A stretch of 64,000 nucleotides of DNA from Nostoc sp. UHCC 0702 (GCA_017164015.1 CP071065.1:4565918-4629917); one strand, 5' to 3'; numbered from the stretch's first letter, positions 54,725 through 62,643 are shown. Numbers and translations: made by a program. Notes: generated by a model from the letters alone, not told the origin.

Positions 54725-54890
54725 AAAACATTAGCCTGAGCGCAGTCGAAGGCTAAAATTTGGCAGGGGTTAGAGCAAATTCTATAATTTTTACGAGTTC
54801 TAACCCAATCCCCAATCTCCAATCACCAATCCCTAATCCCCAGTCCCTAATCCCTTTTACGTTCTGCATTGTCTTAACACTACTTTCCTC

Positions 54891-55733
54891 ATGAGTGCAA
54901 CACTTTACCAGCAAATTCAGCAGTTTTACGATGCTTCCTCCGGTTTGTGGGAGCAGATTTGGGGCGAACACATGCACCACGGCTACTACGGGGCTGATGG
55001 TAGCCAGAAAAAAGACCGCCGTCAAGCGCAAATTGATTTAATCGAAGAACTACTTAGTTGGGCTGGGGTACGGACAGCAGAGAATATTCTCGATGTGGGT
55101 TGTGGCATTGGCGGTAGTTCTCTCTACTTAGCAGATAAGTTTAATGCTAAGGCAACCGGGATCACTTTGAGTCCAGTGCAAGCCGCTAGAGCCACAGAAC
55201 GCGCCCAAGAGGCTGGTTTGAGTGGTCGAAGTCAGTTTCAGGTCGCCGATGCTCAAGCAATGCCCTTTGCTGATAATTCTTTTGACTTGGTGTGGTCTTT
55301 GGAAAGTGGCGAACACATGCCAGATAAAACTCAGTTTATGCAGGAATGCTATCGGGTGTTAAAACCTGGTGGCACTTTGATTATGGTGACTTGGTGTCAT
55401 CGACCAATTGCTGAGGTACCACTGACAGCAGATGAACAAAAACACTTGCAGGATATTTATCGGGTGTATTGTTTGCCTTATGTAATTTCGTTGCCTGAGT
55501 ATGAAGGAATTGCTCGCCAACTACCATTAAACAATATCCGTACTGCCGACTGGTCGCAGGCTGTCGCCCCCTTTTGGAATGTGGTGATTGATTCTGCGTT
55601 TACTCTGCAAGCGTTTTTTGGGTTATTGCAAGCTGGTTGGACTACCATTCAAGGTGCCTTATCGCTGGGGTTGATGCGTCGCGGTTATCAGCGCGGGTTA
55701 ATTCGGTTTGGCTTGTTGTGCGGGAATAAATAA
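54891..55733 (+). CDS. SAM-dependent methyltransferase, gamma-tocopherol methyltransferase-like
   Basis: 280 residues. N-terminal FYDASSGLWEQIWGEHMHHG, SAM-binding loop ILDVGCGIGGSSLYLA (about 66-81), ITLSPVQAARA and AQAMPFADNSFDLVWSLESG match cyanobacterial and plant gamma-tocopherol methyltransferases, which methylate the chromanol ring in vitamin E synthesis. Related plant enzymes of this family methylate other small molecules, so the substrate is not certain. No signal peptide. A hairpin terminator follows the stop by a few bases. Confidence 0.8.
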   Translation: MSATLYQQIQQFYDASSGLWEQIWGEHMHHGYYGADGSQKKDRRQAQIDLIEELLSWAGVRTAENILDVGCGIGGSSLYLADKFNAKATGITLSPVQAARATERAQEAGLSGRSQFQVADAQAMPFADNSFDLVWSLESGEHMPDKTQFMQECYRVLKPGGTLIMVTWCHRPIAEVPLTADEQKHLQDIYRVYCLPYVISLPEYEGIARQLPLNNIRTADWSQAVAPFWNVVIDSAFTLQAFFGLLQAGWTTIQGALSLGLMRRGYQRGLIRFGLLCGNK

Positions 55734-55737
55734 CCAA

Positions 55738-55787
55738 TCTTTGTGTCTTTGTGGTTAAAAAATATTGAACCACCAAGGCACAAAGGC
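55738..55787 (+). terminator. Hairpin after the methyltransferase gene
   Basis: Imperfect long stem TTTGTG..CTTTGTGGTT / AACCAC.AAG.CACAAA with an A+T-rich loop, 5 bases past the stop. A similar hairpin follows cphA2 (26685-26745). It may be a dispersed terminator-like repeat. Confidence 0.6.
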
Positions 55788-55925
55788 ACTAAGTAATTCA
55801 GTAATATTCGATAGGGTGCGTTTTGCATAAATGTTTTTTTGCCTCACGCAAAGGCGCAAAGACGCAAAGAAGAAAGACGCAAAAAAGTCTATTCAAGGTG
55901 TGTTACCCTACGGCATAACACATCC

Positions 55926-56010
55926 TGCCCCCCTGCCCCCCTGCTCCCCTGCCCCCCTGCCCCCCTGCTCCCCTGCTCCCCTGCCCCCCTGCCCCCCTGC
56001 CCCCCTGCTC
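55926..56010. repeat. Tandem repeat (cccctgct / cccccctg)
   Basis: Units of 8-9 bases run right into the stop codon (TGA, 56011-56009) of the minus-strand NACHT gene. The array therefore forms the immediate 3' flank of that gene. Same unit family as inside the tamB-like gene. Confidence 0.85.
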
Positions 56011-59000
56011 ATCTTGTCCGTAATAACTGCACGAAAGTATTACTCACCGTATTGTCTTTCGTATCGGCGGCGTATTGAATCAATTTTTCCCGCAGTTCTT
56101 TGGCTGCATCTAATGGAAGTAAGGTTGCTAGCAGGAAGTAAACTCCACGAAATCGCGGGTCGCCCATTCTATCAACTAATAGCCCTTCGGCGGCATCAGT
56201 TTCGCCGAGAAAGTTTTGCACTAAGAAGAAATCCATGATTTTATCGTGGCGGAAGTACCATTGTTTCTTGGCTTCGCCTTTTTCACCTTCCCACTGACGG
56301 CTGACTACCATCTTGTATTTCTCGTCTTCCAAAGACATGGCGACTTGGTAAAATTCATCTGCGGGTAAGGCTTGTTTGTCTTGGAGTCGCATTTGGTAGA
56401 CGGCGGCTGAGAATTTCTTTAAGGGAAATTCTTGATTCCATTCTTTGAGGTATTCTGTTGCCATTATGTTGTATTGCTGTTCTTGCAGGCGAAACAAGTT
56501 TGGGTGTTTGCCTTGTGATAACATCAGCGCTACCACTGTTAGATCCATTGGATTGGAAAGAATTCGGCGGACAGCATCTAACTCTTCTTTGGCTTGTTGC
56601 TGTTGGAAGACTTCTGTTAAATAGTTGGTGCAGGCTTTGGCGTAATCAGCACCTTGAATTTGGGCATCTTTGGGGAGTCGCGGCTGACGGAATATCAAAA
56701 ACTCTTGAATTTGTTGTTGTTCAAGGGGTTGCAATTTATATATCTTGGCTGTTGAGGGGGGTGTCCACTCTAGGGGCTGGGTAGTCATTATAATGTTGCC
56801 CCGGAAATAGCTTTCCACAAATTGGACGATTTTGGCGCGGGTTTCGGCGGTGACTTCGTTGAGTCCGTCGATGCAGATGTCAATTGCACCACTGTAAATC
56901 AGGTTTTTCAGGAAGCCGGCATCTTGGGCTTGGCCGTGTAGCTTGTCTTGGATGGCTTCTATTACGCCTTTATTACACTTTTGGGCGGGGAGATAGACAA
57001 GAATTTGCTCTTGATTTTTCACCAGATGGCGCAAAAACATCGATTTGCCTAAACCAGAATCGCCTTCTAAGACAATTTGCCCTTTGATAGTGGGTAAGGC
57101 TGCGGTGACTGGGAGGATTTCTTCGGAACCGGGAATTTTGACTCTGGACTCTGGGAAGTATGATTGGTCATTAAAGTTATCTAAGCCGGCATCGGCTAAT
57201 AGAGAAGGCTGAAACGGTTCAAAGAGTTTGCGGCGCAGGAACGGAACCCAGGCGAGGAGAAAGCCGACATAGCCGACACCGAAAATTCGGCGTACCCACG
57301 GGTTCCAGAAGAAGATGGCTTGGACTTGGGGAAATTTGGGGTAGGCAAAGATGAGGGCTAGCCACAAGGCTGCATGGATGAGGATAGTATTTCCGGCGCG
57401 GACAAACCATCGCCACACTTTCAATTTATCTATTGCTGACTGCACCGCATTAGCATTAGTGGAGTGGACTTGTTCCAGGTTGCTGTAATGACTTTGCAGT
57501 AAGACAATATCCTGTAATTTCCAAGGAACGTTTTTGTTTGCGGCTACTTCCGAGATTTGCTTGGCTAATTCGCTGCGTAAGCGTTCTAGCCCTTGACTGC
57601 CATTCCAAGCTTGTAGAAATACGTTGAGGATTTTGACACCTTCATCGTGTGAGAGTTTGTCAGGAGTTGCTTGATAATTGTCAAGCCATTTCAATAGAGT
57701 TTTGACTTCTTCGGTGCCACCGGTGAGGAAATAGGTTAAAAAACGCCAATTTAGATATTCTAAATTTCCTGGTTCATAAAAATTATTCAGAATTACAACA
57801 ACTTCTTTTAACTCCACTTTTCTGATATTGCCCAATGCTACTGCCACAGTGCTACGAACATCTGAGTTCACCTTTTCATCCTTGAGGATGTTGGCGATGT
57901 CAGGGATATACTTGGCTGCTGGCTGCCCGAAGTTGCCCAATGCCACTGCCGCACTGCTACGAACATATGAGTCTACCTTTTCATCCTTGAGGATGTTGGC
58001 GATGTCAGGGATATACTTGGCAGCTGGCTGCCCGAAGTTGACCAATGCCTCTGCCGCACTGCTACGAACATATGAGTCTACCTTTTCATCCTTGAGGATG
58101 TTGGCGATGTCAGGGATATACTTGGCTGCTAACTGCCCGAACTTACCCAATGCCTCTGCTGCACCGCCACGAACGTCTGAGTTCACCTTTTCGTCCTTGA
58201 GGATGTTGGCGATGTCAGGGATATACTTGGCTGCTAGCTGCCCGAACTTACCCAATGCCCGTGCTGCACCGCTACGAACATCTGAGTTCACCTTTTCATC
58301 CTTGAGGAAGTTGGCGATGTCAGGGATATATTTGGCTGCCACCTCTCCCAGGTTACCCAATGCCTTTGCCACAGTGCCACGAACAAATGAGTCAACCTTT
58401 TCATCCTTGAGGAATTTGAGGATGTCAGGGATATACTTGGCTGCTGGCTGCCCGAAGTTGCCCAATGCCTCTGCCGCACCGTAACGAGTATATTTGTTAA
58501 CCTTTTCATCCTTGAGGAATTTGAGGATGTCAGGGATATACTTGGCTGCTAGCTGCCCGAAGTTGCCCAATGCCTCTGCTGCACCGCTACGAACATCTGA
58601 GTTCACCTTTTCATCCTTGAGGAAGTTGGCGATGTCAGGGATATACTTGGCTGCTGGCTGCCCGAAGTTGCCCAATGCCTCTGCTACTCTGCCACGAAGA
58701 TATGAGTCAACCTTTTCATCTTTGAGGATGTTGGAGATGTCAGGGATATACTTGGCTGCTGGCTGCCCGAAGTTGCTCAATGCCTCTGCCGCACTGATAC
58801 GAATAAATCTGTCAACCTTTTCATCCTTGAGGATGTTTGCGGCTTTCTGGACAATTTCATCAGGTTTTTTAAGCACAATTTTTAAATCTTGCGGCTTATA
58901 TTCAGCTAATTTGGCAAAAGCATATCCCTTCACTTGGGGATACCTGTCTTCAAGGGCTGCTACTATACCTTCAATTTGCCAGGGTTGCGGTTTGGGTTTG

Positions 59001-59113
59001 GGGGTTTCTTTGGCGTTTACCCAAGGTAGACAGAGGAGGAAGGAGAAGATAAAGGCTAAAGCATAAAGGATAAAGGGAGAAGGTTTGCTGCTGTGGCGGG
59101 GTATGGTGAGCAT
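56009..59113 (-). CDS. Membrane NACHT ATPase with ten near-identical HEAT-like repeats
   Basis: 1034 residues from ATG 59113; a TTG four codons earlier is also open. Order of parts: a hydrophobic segment resembling a signal peptide (about 14-34, ending VNA-KE); a first helical pair; ten tandem 35-residue HEAT-like repeats (about 92-441; consensus ANILKDEKVNSDVR..AAEAL then GNFGQ.AAKYIPDI); a helical linker; a hydrophobic pair (about 573-592 and 608-625); then a NACHT domain with Walker A EGDSGLGKS (Lys690) and Walker B CIDGLNE (Asp749), and a helical C-terminus. This is a STAND-type ATPase, a class acting as signal-triggered switches in immunity and cell death. The repeats probably sense a ligand or partner. 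It has no operon partner. What it senses and what effector it uses cannot be seen; no nuclease or protease domain is recognisable. Confidence 0.85.
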   Translation of the reverse strand: MLTIPRHSSKPSPFILYALAFIFSFLLCLPWVNAKETPKPKPQPWQIEGIVAALEDRYPQVKGYAFAKLAEYKPQDLKIVLKKPDEIVQKAANILKDEKVDRFIRISAAEALSNFGQPAAKYIPDISNILKDEKVDSYLRGRVAEALGNFGQPAAKYIPDIANFLKDEKVNSDVRSGAAEALGNFGQLAAKYIPDILKFLKDEKVNKYTRYGAAEALGNFGQPAAKYIPDILKFLKDEKVDSFVRGTVAKALGNLGEVAAKYIPDIANFLKDEKVNSDVRSGAARALGKFGQLAAKYIPDIANILKDEKVNSDVRGGAAEALGKFGQLAAKYIPDIANILKDEKVDSYVRSSAAEALVNFGQPAAKYIPDIANILKDEKVDSYVRSSAAVALGNFGQPAAKYIPDIANILKDEKVNSDVRSTVAVALGNIRKVELKEVVVILNNFYEPGNLEYLNWRFLTYFLTGGTEEVKTLLKWLDNYQATPDKLSHDEGVKILNVFLQAWNGSQGLERLRSELAKQISEVAANKNVPWKLQDIVLLQSHYSNLEQVHSTNANAVQSAIDKLKVWRWFVRAGNTILIHAALWLALIFAYPKFPQVQAIFFWNPWVRRIFGVGYVGFLLAWVPFLRRKLFEPFQPSLLADAGLDNFNDQSYFPESRVKIPGSEEILPVTAALPTIKGQIVLEGDSGLGKSMFLRHLVKNQEQILVYLPAQKCNKGVIEAIQDKLHGQAQDAGFLKNLIYSGAIDICIDGLNEVTAETRAKIVQFVESYFRGNIIMTTQPLEWTPPSTAKIYKLQPLEQQQIQEFLIFRQPRLPKDAQIQGADYAKACTNYLTEVFQQQQAKEELDAVRRILSNPMDLTVVALMLSQGKHPNLFRLQEQQYNIMATEYLKEWNQEFPLKKFSAAVYQMRLQDKQALPADEFYQVAMSLEDEKYKMVVSRQWEGEKGEAKKQWYFRHDKIMDFFLVQNFLGETDAAEGLLVDRMGDPRFRGVYFLLATLLPLDAAKELREKLIQYAADTKDNTVSNTFVQLLRTR
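57791..58840 (-). repeat. Ten 105-base tandem repeats in the NACHT gene
   Basis: Each unit is 35 codons. The blocks encoding ILKDEKV and AAKYIPDI are almost invariant in DNA (CCTTTTCATCCTTGAGGA, GTCAGGGATATACTTGGC). Differences cluster at unit positions 10-16 (D/N, then SYV, SDV, KYT, SFV, RFI, SYL) and 26-28. Such homogeneity shows recent unit turnover. Confidence 0.92.
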
Positions 59114-59312
59114 AATATAGGGCAAGGTGGCAGATTACACGCGGTTATGGGTATAATAACAAGCTTGCAATTCTTAATTTCTGATTGAGAAAGTTGGATC
59201 TTGTGGGGTAAGCTTAAGCTCTCTAGCCCTGACAGTTGACAGGACGGGCGAGACGCCCATCCCACAAGAAAAGTTAAATATTTTTGAGTTGGAAATAGTT
59301 TAATTTTGATTG

Positions 59313-59543
59313 ACGAGTATTAAAGACTCGCTCACGAGTATCAAAGACTCTCGCGCCAGTATCAAAGATTCGCTCACGAGTATTAAAGACTCGTCCACGA
59401 GTATCAAAGACTCGTCCACGAGTATTAAAGACTCTCGCGCGAGTATCAAAGACTCGTCCACGAGTATTAAAGACTCGTCCACGAGTATCAAAGACTCGTG
59501 AGCGAGTATCAAAGACTCTCACGCGAGTATTAAAGACTCATTA
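59313..59543. repeat. 21-base minisatellite, eleven units
   Basis: Eleven contiguous 21-base units with core GAGTAT(T/C)AAAGACTC, no spacers. Within each unit GAGT and ACTC form an imperfect palindrome. The core base alternates between T and C along the array, and the last 4-5 bases vary (GCTC, TCGC, GTCC, GTGA, TCAC). Because 21 is a multiple of 3, frames on both strands stay open through it; I do not read these as genes. Confidence 0.9.
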
Positions 59544-59549
59544 ATGAAG

Positions 59550-59680
59550 AAATAGGCGGTTAGAAACCGCGTCTACACAAACAAAACCCGCGCAGGCGGG
59601 TTTCAAACTTTGATTTTGCGTTTGTCTTCACAATACCAGGCGGACGCGCGTTTGTGTAGTAGCGAATTCCATTCGCCCAG
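59550..59680. repeat. Multi-hairpin dispersed repeat
   Basis: A chain of perfect or near-perfect hairpins: GGCGGTT-aga-AACCGC, AACCCGC-gca-GGCGGGTT, and GGGCGAAT/ATTCGCC-type near 59660-59675. Parts recur inverted at 47524-47590. It lies directly after the 21-base minisatellite and ends at the 3' side of the gene at 59683. Confidence 0.65.
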
Positions 59681-59682
59681 GC

Positions 59683-60153
59683 TTAAGTTGACACTTTACC
59701 ACCTTTACTCTTCATAGCTTTAAAGCGATCGCCCAATTGTTGAGCTACAGTTTTTAACCCTGGAGTTTTCTTTGCAGCAGTCTTGACATAATCATAAACT
59801 GTCAAACTACTACCCATTGCCTCACTGCCCACAGCCATTAAGGTATCATCTACTTGTTCTGTGAGTTGTCGCAGTCCAATCAACAGTTCCGTGAGTGTGG
59901 CGGCTAATTGATAATCGCGCACAAACTCATCTAAATCAAAACTCGCTGGTAAAATGTCTCGGTTAGACTGGGCAGCAATCAGGCTAGTGTTGACAAAAGC
60001 TAGTCTTTTATCGCCCATCTTAAATAACTTGCGTCGTTCATCCACGCTCAAGGTGACAAGAAAAGGCAACTTTGCTTGGATAGTCGCAAAAGCTGCTTTA
60101 ATTTCTTTGATATCTTCAGCAGAAAGGGAAGCGGTGATATTTTGGTAAGCCAT
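59683..60153 (-). CDS. Hypothetical helical protein
   Basis: 156 residues, soluble and almost wholly helical (SLSAEDIKEIKAAFATIQAK, LSVDERRKLFKMGDKRLAFV, then two long helices). The C-terminal end is basic (DRFKAMKSKGGKVST). I do not recognise a named family, though the length and the MGDKR motif look like a conserved hypothetical found in several bacterial phyla. No operon partner; repeats flank both ends. Confidence 0.7.
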   Translation of the reverse strand: MAYQNITASLSAEDIKEIKAAFATIQAKLPFLVTLSVDERRKLFKMGDKRLAFVNTSLIAAQSNRDILPASFDLDEFVRDYQLAATLTELLIGLRQLTEQVDDTLMAVGSEAMGSSLTVYDYVKTAAKKTPGLKTVAQQLGDRFKAMKSKGGKVST

Positions 60154-60403
60154 TGCTTATTTACCTTGGGGAATTTTTGTTATGATTCCCACTGGTAAAA
60201 GCGAAATTGAAGGGAGTGGGGAGTAGGGAGTGGGGACTGGGGACTGGGGCATTTTTGCTCCCCTCCTCGCGTGCGGGGAGGGGTTGGGGGTGGGGTTCTT
60301 TTAGCACCGCAAATCTCTGGCGGTGCGTTAGGACGATAGTCCATAACGCACCCTACAATAATCCAAAATCTAAAATCCAAAATGGTATCGTCTGTAACGC
60401 GTT

Positions 60404-61249
60404 ATGTTAAATAAATTCTCTAGCCGTGATGAGTTGATAGCTTATGTGCGCGAACAATTTCCCCAAGCAGCCGAACGGAGCGATCGCATCAGTGATATCG
60501 TGGGGGGACGCAAAGCCGCAAAAAAAGCATTGCAAAAAGTAGACCCCGCAACCTACGCTAAAACCCGCAACTTTTTCACAGGTGCAGTCACACGACTTTC
60601 GCCTTATATTCGCTACGGCGTTTTAAGCTTGCGAGAAGTTCGGGATCATGTGCTAGATAACGTACTGCACCCAGACGACGCCACAAAATTAATTAATGAA
60701 TTAGGCTGGCGAGACTACTGGCAACGGCTTTATGTCAAACTAGGTAAGGGCATTTGGGAAGACCAAGAAGAATACAAAACAGGTTACACCCAAAAAGACT
60801 ACGCCCCCGATTTACCAGAAGATATCAAACAAGGCAGCACAGAGCGAGTTTGCATTGACAGCCTTAGCCGTGAATTGCAAGAAACTGGCTACCTACACAA
60901 CCACGCCCGCATGTGGTTAGCTGCATACATAGTACATTGGCGGCGCATTCGTTGGCAAACAGGGGCCAAATGGTTTCTCGAACATCTCCTAGACGGCGAT
61001 CCTGCTAGTAATAATATGTCATGGCAGTGGGTAGCCAGCACCTTTAGCCACAAACCCTACTTTTTCAACCGCGAAAACTTAGAACGCTATACCAAAGGAA
61101 TTTATTGTCAAAAATGCCCACTTTACGGACATTGTGACTTTGAAGGCAGCTACGAACAAATAGAACAGCAACTATTCCCCAAAGGAGAATTTACCAAACA
61201 ATCCAACAGTCAAAGCTGGCAACGTGGTAAGAGAGGGAAAGGGAGATAG
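60404..61249 (+). CDS. FAD-binding half of a photolyase/cryptochrome-like protein
   Basis: 281 residues corresponding only to the C-terminal, helical FAD domain of photolyases: TRLSPYIRYGVLSLREV (63-79), LGWRDYWQRLY (100-110), NHARMWLAAYIVHWRRI (166-182) and DGDPASNNMSWQWVASTFSH (198-217), then FNRENLERYT. The N-terminal alpha/beta domain is not in this gene; a matching one follows downstream (61380-61802). A C-x2-C-x5-C cluster (YCQKCPLYGHC, 234-244) might hold a metal or iron-sulfur centre. The DNA-repair or light-sensing role is not decided by sequence. ATG 60404. Confidence 0.85.
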   Translation: MLNKFSSRDELIAYVREQFPQAAERSDRISDIVGGRKAAKKALQKVDPATYAKTRNFFTGAVTRLSPYIRYGVLSLREVRDHVLDNVLHPDDATKLINELGWRDYWQRLYVKLGKGIWEDQEEYKTGYTQKDYAPDLPEDIKQGSTERVCIDSLSRELQETGYLHNHARMWLAAYIVHWRRIRWQTGAKWFLEHLLDGDPASNNMSWQWVASTFSHKPYFFNRENLERYTKGIYCQKCPLYGHCDFEGSYEQIEQQLFPKGEFTKQSNSQSWQRGKRGKGR

Positions 61250-61255
61250 AGGGAT

Positions 61256-61333
61256 GGGGAGCAGGGGAGCAGGGGAGCAGGGGAGCAGGGGAGATGGGGA
61301 GCAGGGGAGCAGGGGAGCAGGGGAGATGGGGAG
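61256..61333. repeat. Tandem repeat (gagcaggg / gagatggg)
   Basis: About nine units of GGGGAGCA with two GGGGAGAT variants, filling most of the gap between the two photolyase-like genes. Same family as at 55926 and inside the tamB-like gene. Confidence 0.85.
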
Positions 61334-61379
61334 ATAAAGGACAATTGACTAATGACTATTGACTATTGACTAATAACCA

Positions 61380-61802
61380 ATGACAAAACCAATCATTTGG
61401 GTACATGGAGACTGTCTAAGTCCATACAACCCCGCACTGCAAAAATACCCAGAAGCACCAGCCATCTGGGTTTGGGACGATGCTTTAATAGAAGAATGGC
61501 AACTCAGTCTCAAACGCCTCACCTTTATCTACGAATGCTTGCTAGAGTTACCCGTTGATATCCGGCGTGGAAATGTAGCACAGGAAATTTTAGCCTTTGC
61601 CAAAGAACATAATGCTAACTTAGTTGTCACAGCAGATAGTCCCAGTCCGCGATTTAATGATATCTGCAATCAAATTGAGGTTTCTTTAGCAGTAGAAGTG
61701 CTAGAAGTAAAACCATTTTTTGACTACGACGGCTATATTGATTTGAAACGGTTCTCGCGTTATTGGAAAGTAGCTGAAAAATATGTTTTTGAAGATGGCT
61801 GA
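61380..61802 (+). CDS. Photolyase N-terminal alpha/beta-domain protein, free-standing
   Basis: 140 residues resembling the antenna-binding alpha/beta domain at the start of photolyases (IIWVHGDCLSPYNPALQKYP, PAIWVWDDALIEEWQLSLKR, LTFIYECLLELPVDIRRGN, LVVTADSPSPRF). It has no FAD domain; that part is encoded 131 bases upstream in a separate gene on the same strand. So the two halves are split and in reverse order compared with a normal photolyase. They probably form a complex; no fusion or frameshift explains the arrangement. Confidence 0.78.
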   Translation: MTKPIIWVHGDCLSPYNPALQKYPEAPAIWVWDDALIEEWQLSLKRLTFIYECLLELPVDIRRGNVAQEILAFAKEHNANLVVTADSPSPRFNDICNQIEVSLAVEVLEVKPFFDYDGYIDLKRFSRYWKVAEKYVFEDG

Positions 61803-62459
61803 TGACTGATGACAGTCAATCTTGAACAGTTAGCAACGGACAATTATAGTGAAATGTTTTTTATGCTTTTTGCTATGAAGAAGGGGAAGGGGGAAGGGAA
61901 CCCCACAATTAAGATAGGGGTTTCAAGTATGGACGCTGATTTTTATCGCACTACGTGGCGGGTATTATCTGATTTGAATATTCTGGGCAATTCAGATAGT
62001 AGCTCTATACCATGTGGGGAAAAGTTTTAACTTTAATTCCCAACCCCAATTCCCCTTTTTCTTTTCCCCTTTTTGGTAAATAACTTATACCGAGTTGCAT
62101 TCAAAGGCAGCGCAGTGAGGTAGCCCCCGACAGCAGCAGTTCCCGCCGTTAGCGCAGCCCGAAGCGATCTTCGACGCTCGTACCGACGTTACGAGCGTCT
62201 GGGGAACTACCCATCTTCAAAGCGGTAGCGAGTCATCTCCCTCATCTCCCCCATCTCCCTCATCTCCCTCATCTCCCTCATCTCCCTCATCTCCCCCATC
62301 TCCCCCATCTCCCTCATCTCCCCCATCTCCCCCATCTCCCTCATCTCCCTCATCTCCCCCGCTCCCCTCTTTGACGACTACTTAATTTACTCTAAATTTA
62401 TTCAAAAAGTACTTGACAGAACCACAGGATAGACTGTTATATTAATGAAGGTAAAGCGT
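61803..62459. other. Intergenic stretch with tandem repeats before tRNA-Gln
   Basis: The 73-codon frame at 61809-62030 begins in repeat DNA (GATGACTGATGACAG) and lacks family resemblance. 62100-62220 is a G+C-rich palindromic block (CGACGCTCGTACCGACGTTACGAGCGTC). 62233-62365 is a 9-base array (CATCTCCCT/CATCTCCCC). Confidence 0.5.
62413..62443 (+). promoter_or_regulatory. Sigma-70-type promoter of tRNA-Gln
   Basis: TTGACA at 62413-62418 and TATATT at 62438-62443, spacer 19 (18 if TTATAT is used). It ends 16 bases before the tRNA. Confidence 0.65.
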
Positions 62460-62531
62460 TGGGGCGTAGCCAAGTGGTAAGGCAGCGGGTTTTGGTCCCG
62501 CCATCCCTAGGTTCGAATCCTAGCGCCCCAG
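62460..62531 (+). tRNA. trnQ: tRNA-Gln (anticodon TTG)
   Basis: 72 bases. Acceptor stem TGGGGCG/CGCCCCA with discriminator G. The anticodon stem GCGGG/CCCGC encloses a 7-base loop TTTTGGT with anticodon TTG. The T arm CTAGG-TTCGAAT-CCTAG is perfect. The 3' CCA is not encoded. In cyanobacteria it would be charged first with Glu and amidated by GatCAB. Confidence 0.97.
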
Positions 62532-62581
62532 TTTATAATAAGTAAAGCAGTTTAGTTCTGTTATTTGACTAATGTTAATAA

Positions 62582-62610
62582 AAAGTCAAAAGCCTTTTGC
62601 TTTTGACTTT
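62582..62610 (+). terminator. Terminator after tRNA-Gln
   Basis: 11-bp perfect stem AAAGTCAAAAG / CTTTTGACTTT with a 7-base loop, followed by CAGTTT. It starts 50 bases after the tRNA. Confidence 0.75.
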
Positions 62611-62643
62611 CAGTTTGATATTACTCATTATCAAGCGCAATTT

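Larger units (their letters stand above)
54272..54890. other. Intergenic stretch with a multi-hairpin element and tandem repeats
   Basis: Apart from the structured element (54395-54515) and the GGGGACT array (54621-54724), I see no gene. From 54790 to 54860 there are CCCCAATC / CCCTAATC heptamers. The methyltransferase start follows at 54891 without a clear Shine-Dalgarno site. Confidence 0.5.

Noticed and set aside
57828..59066. Plus-strand frames opposite the NACHT gene
   Set aside because: They are antisense shadows of the 105-base repeats; the minus-strand protein has clear HEAT-like and NACHT features.
59274..59522. Open frames on both strands through the 21-base array
   Set aside because: A repeat length divisible by three keeps several frames open automatically; products are monotonous heptapeptides without a ribosome site.
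59313..59543. Possible CRISPR array
   Set aside because: Units of 21 bases are contiguous, with no unique spacers; no cas genes are in the window.
61809..62030. 73-codon frame after the photolyase N-domain gene
   Set aside because: Begins in GATGACTGATGACAG repeat DNA, has no family resemblance and no ribosome site of its own.
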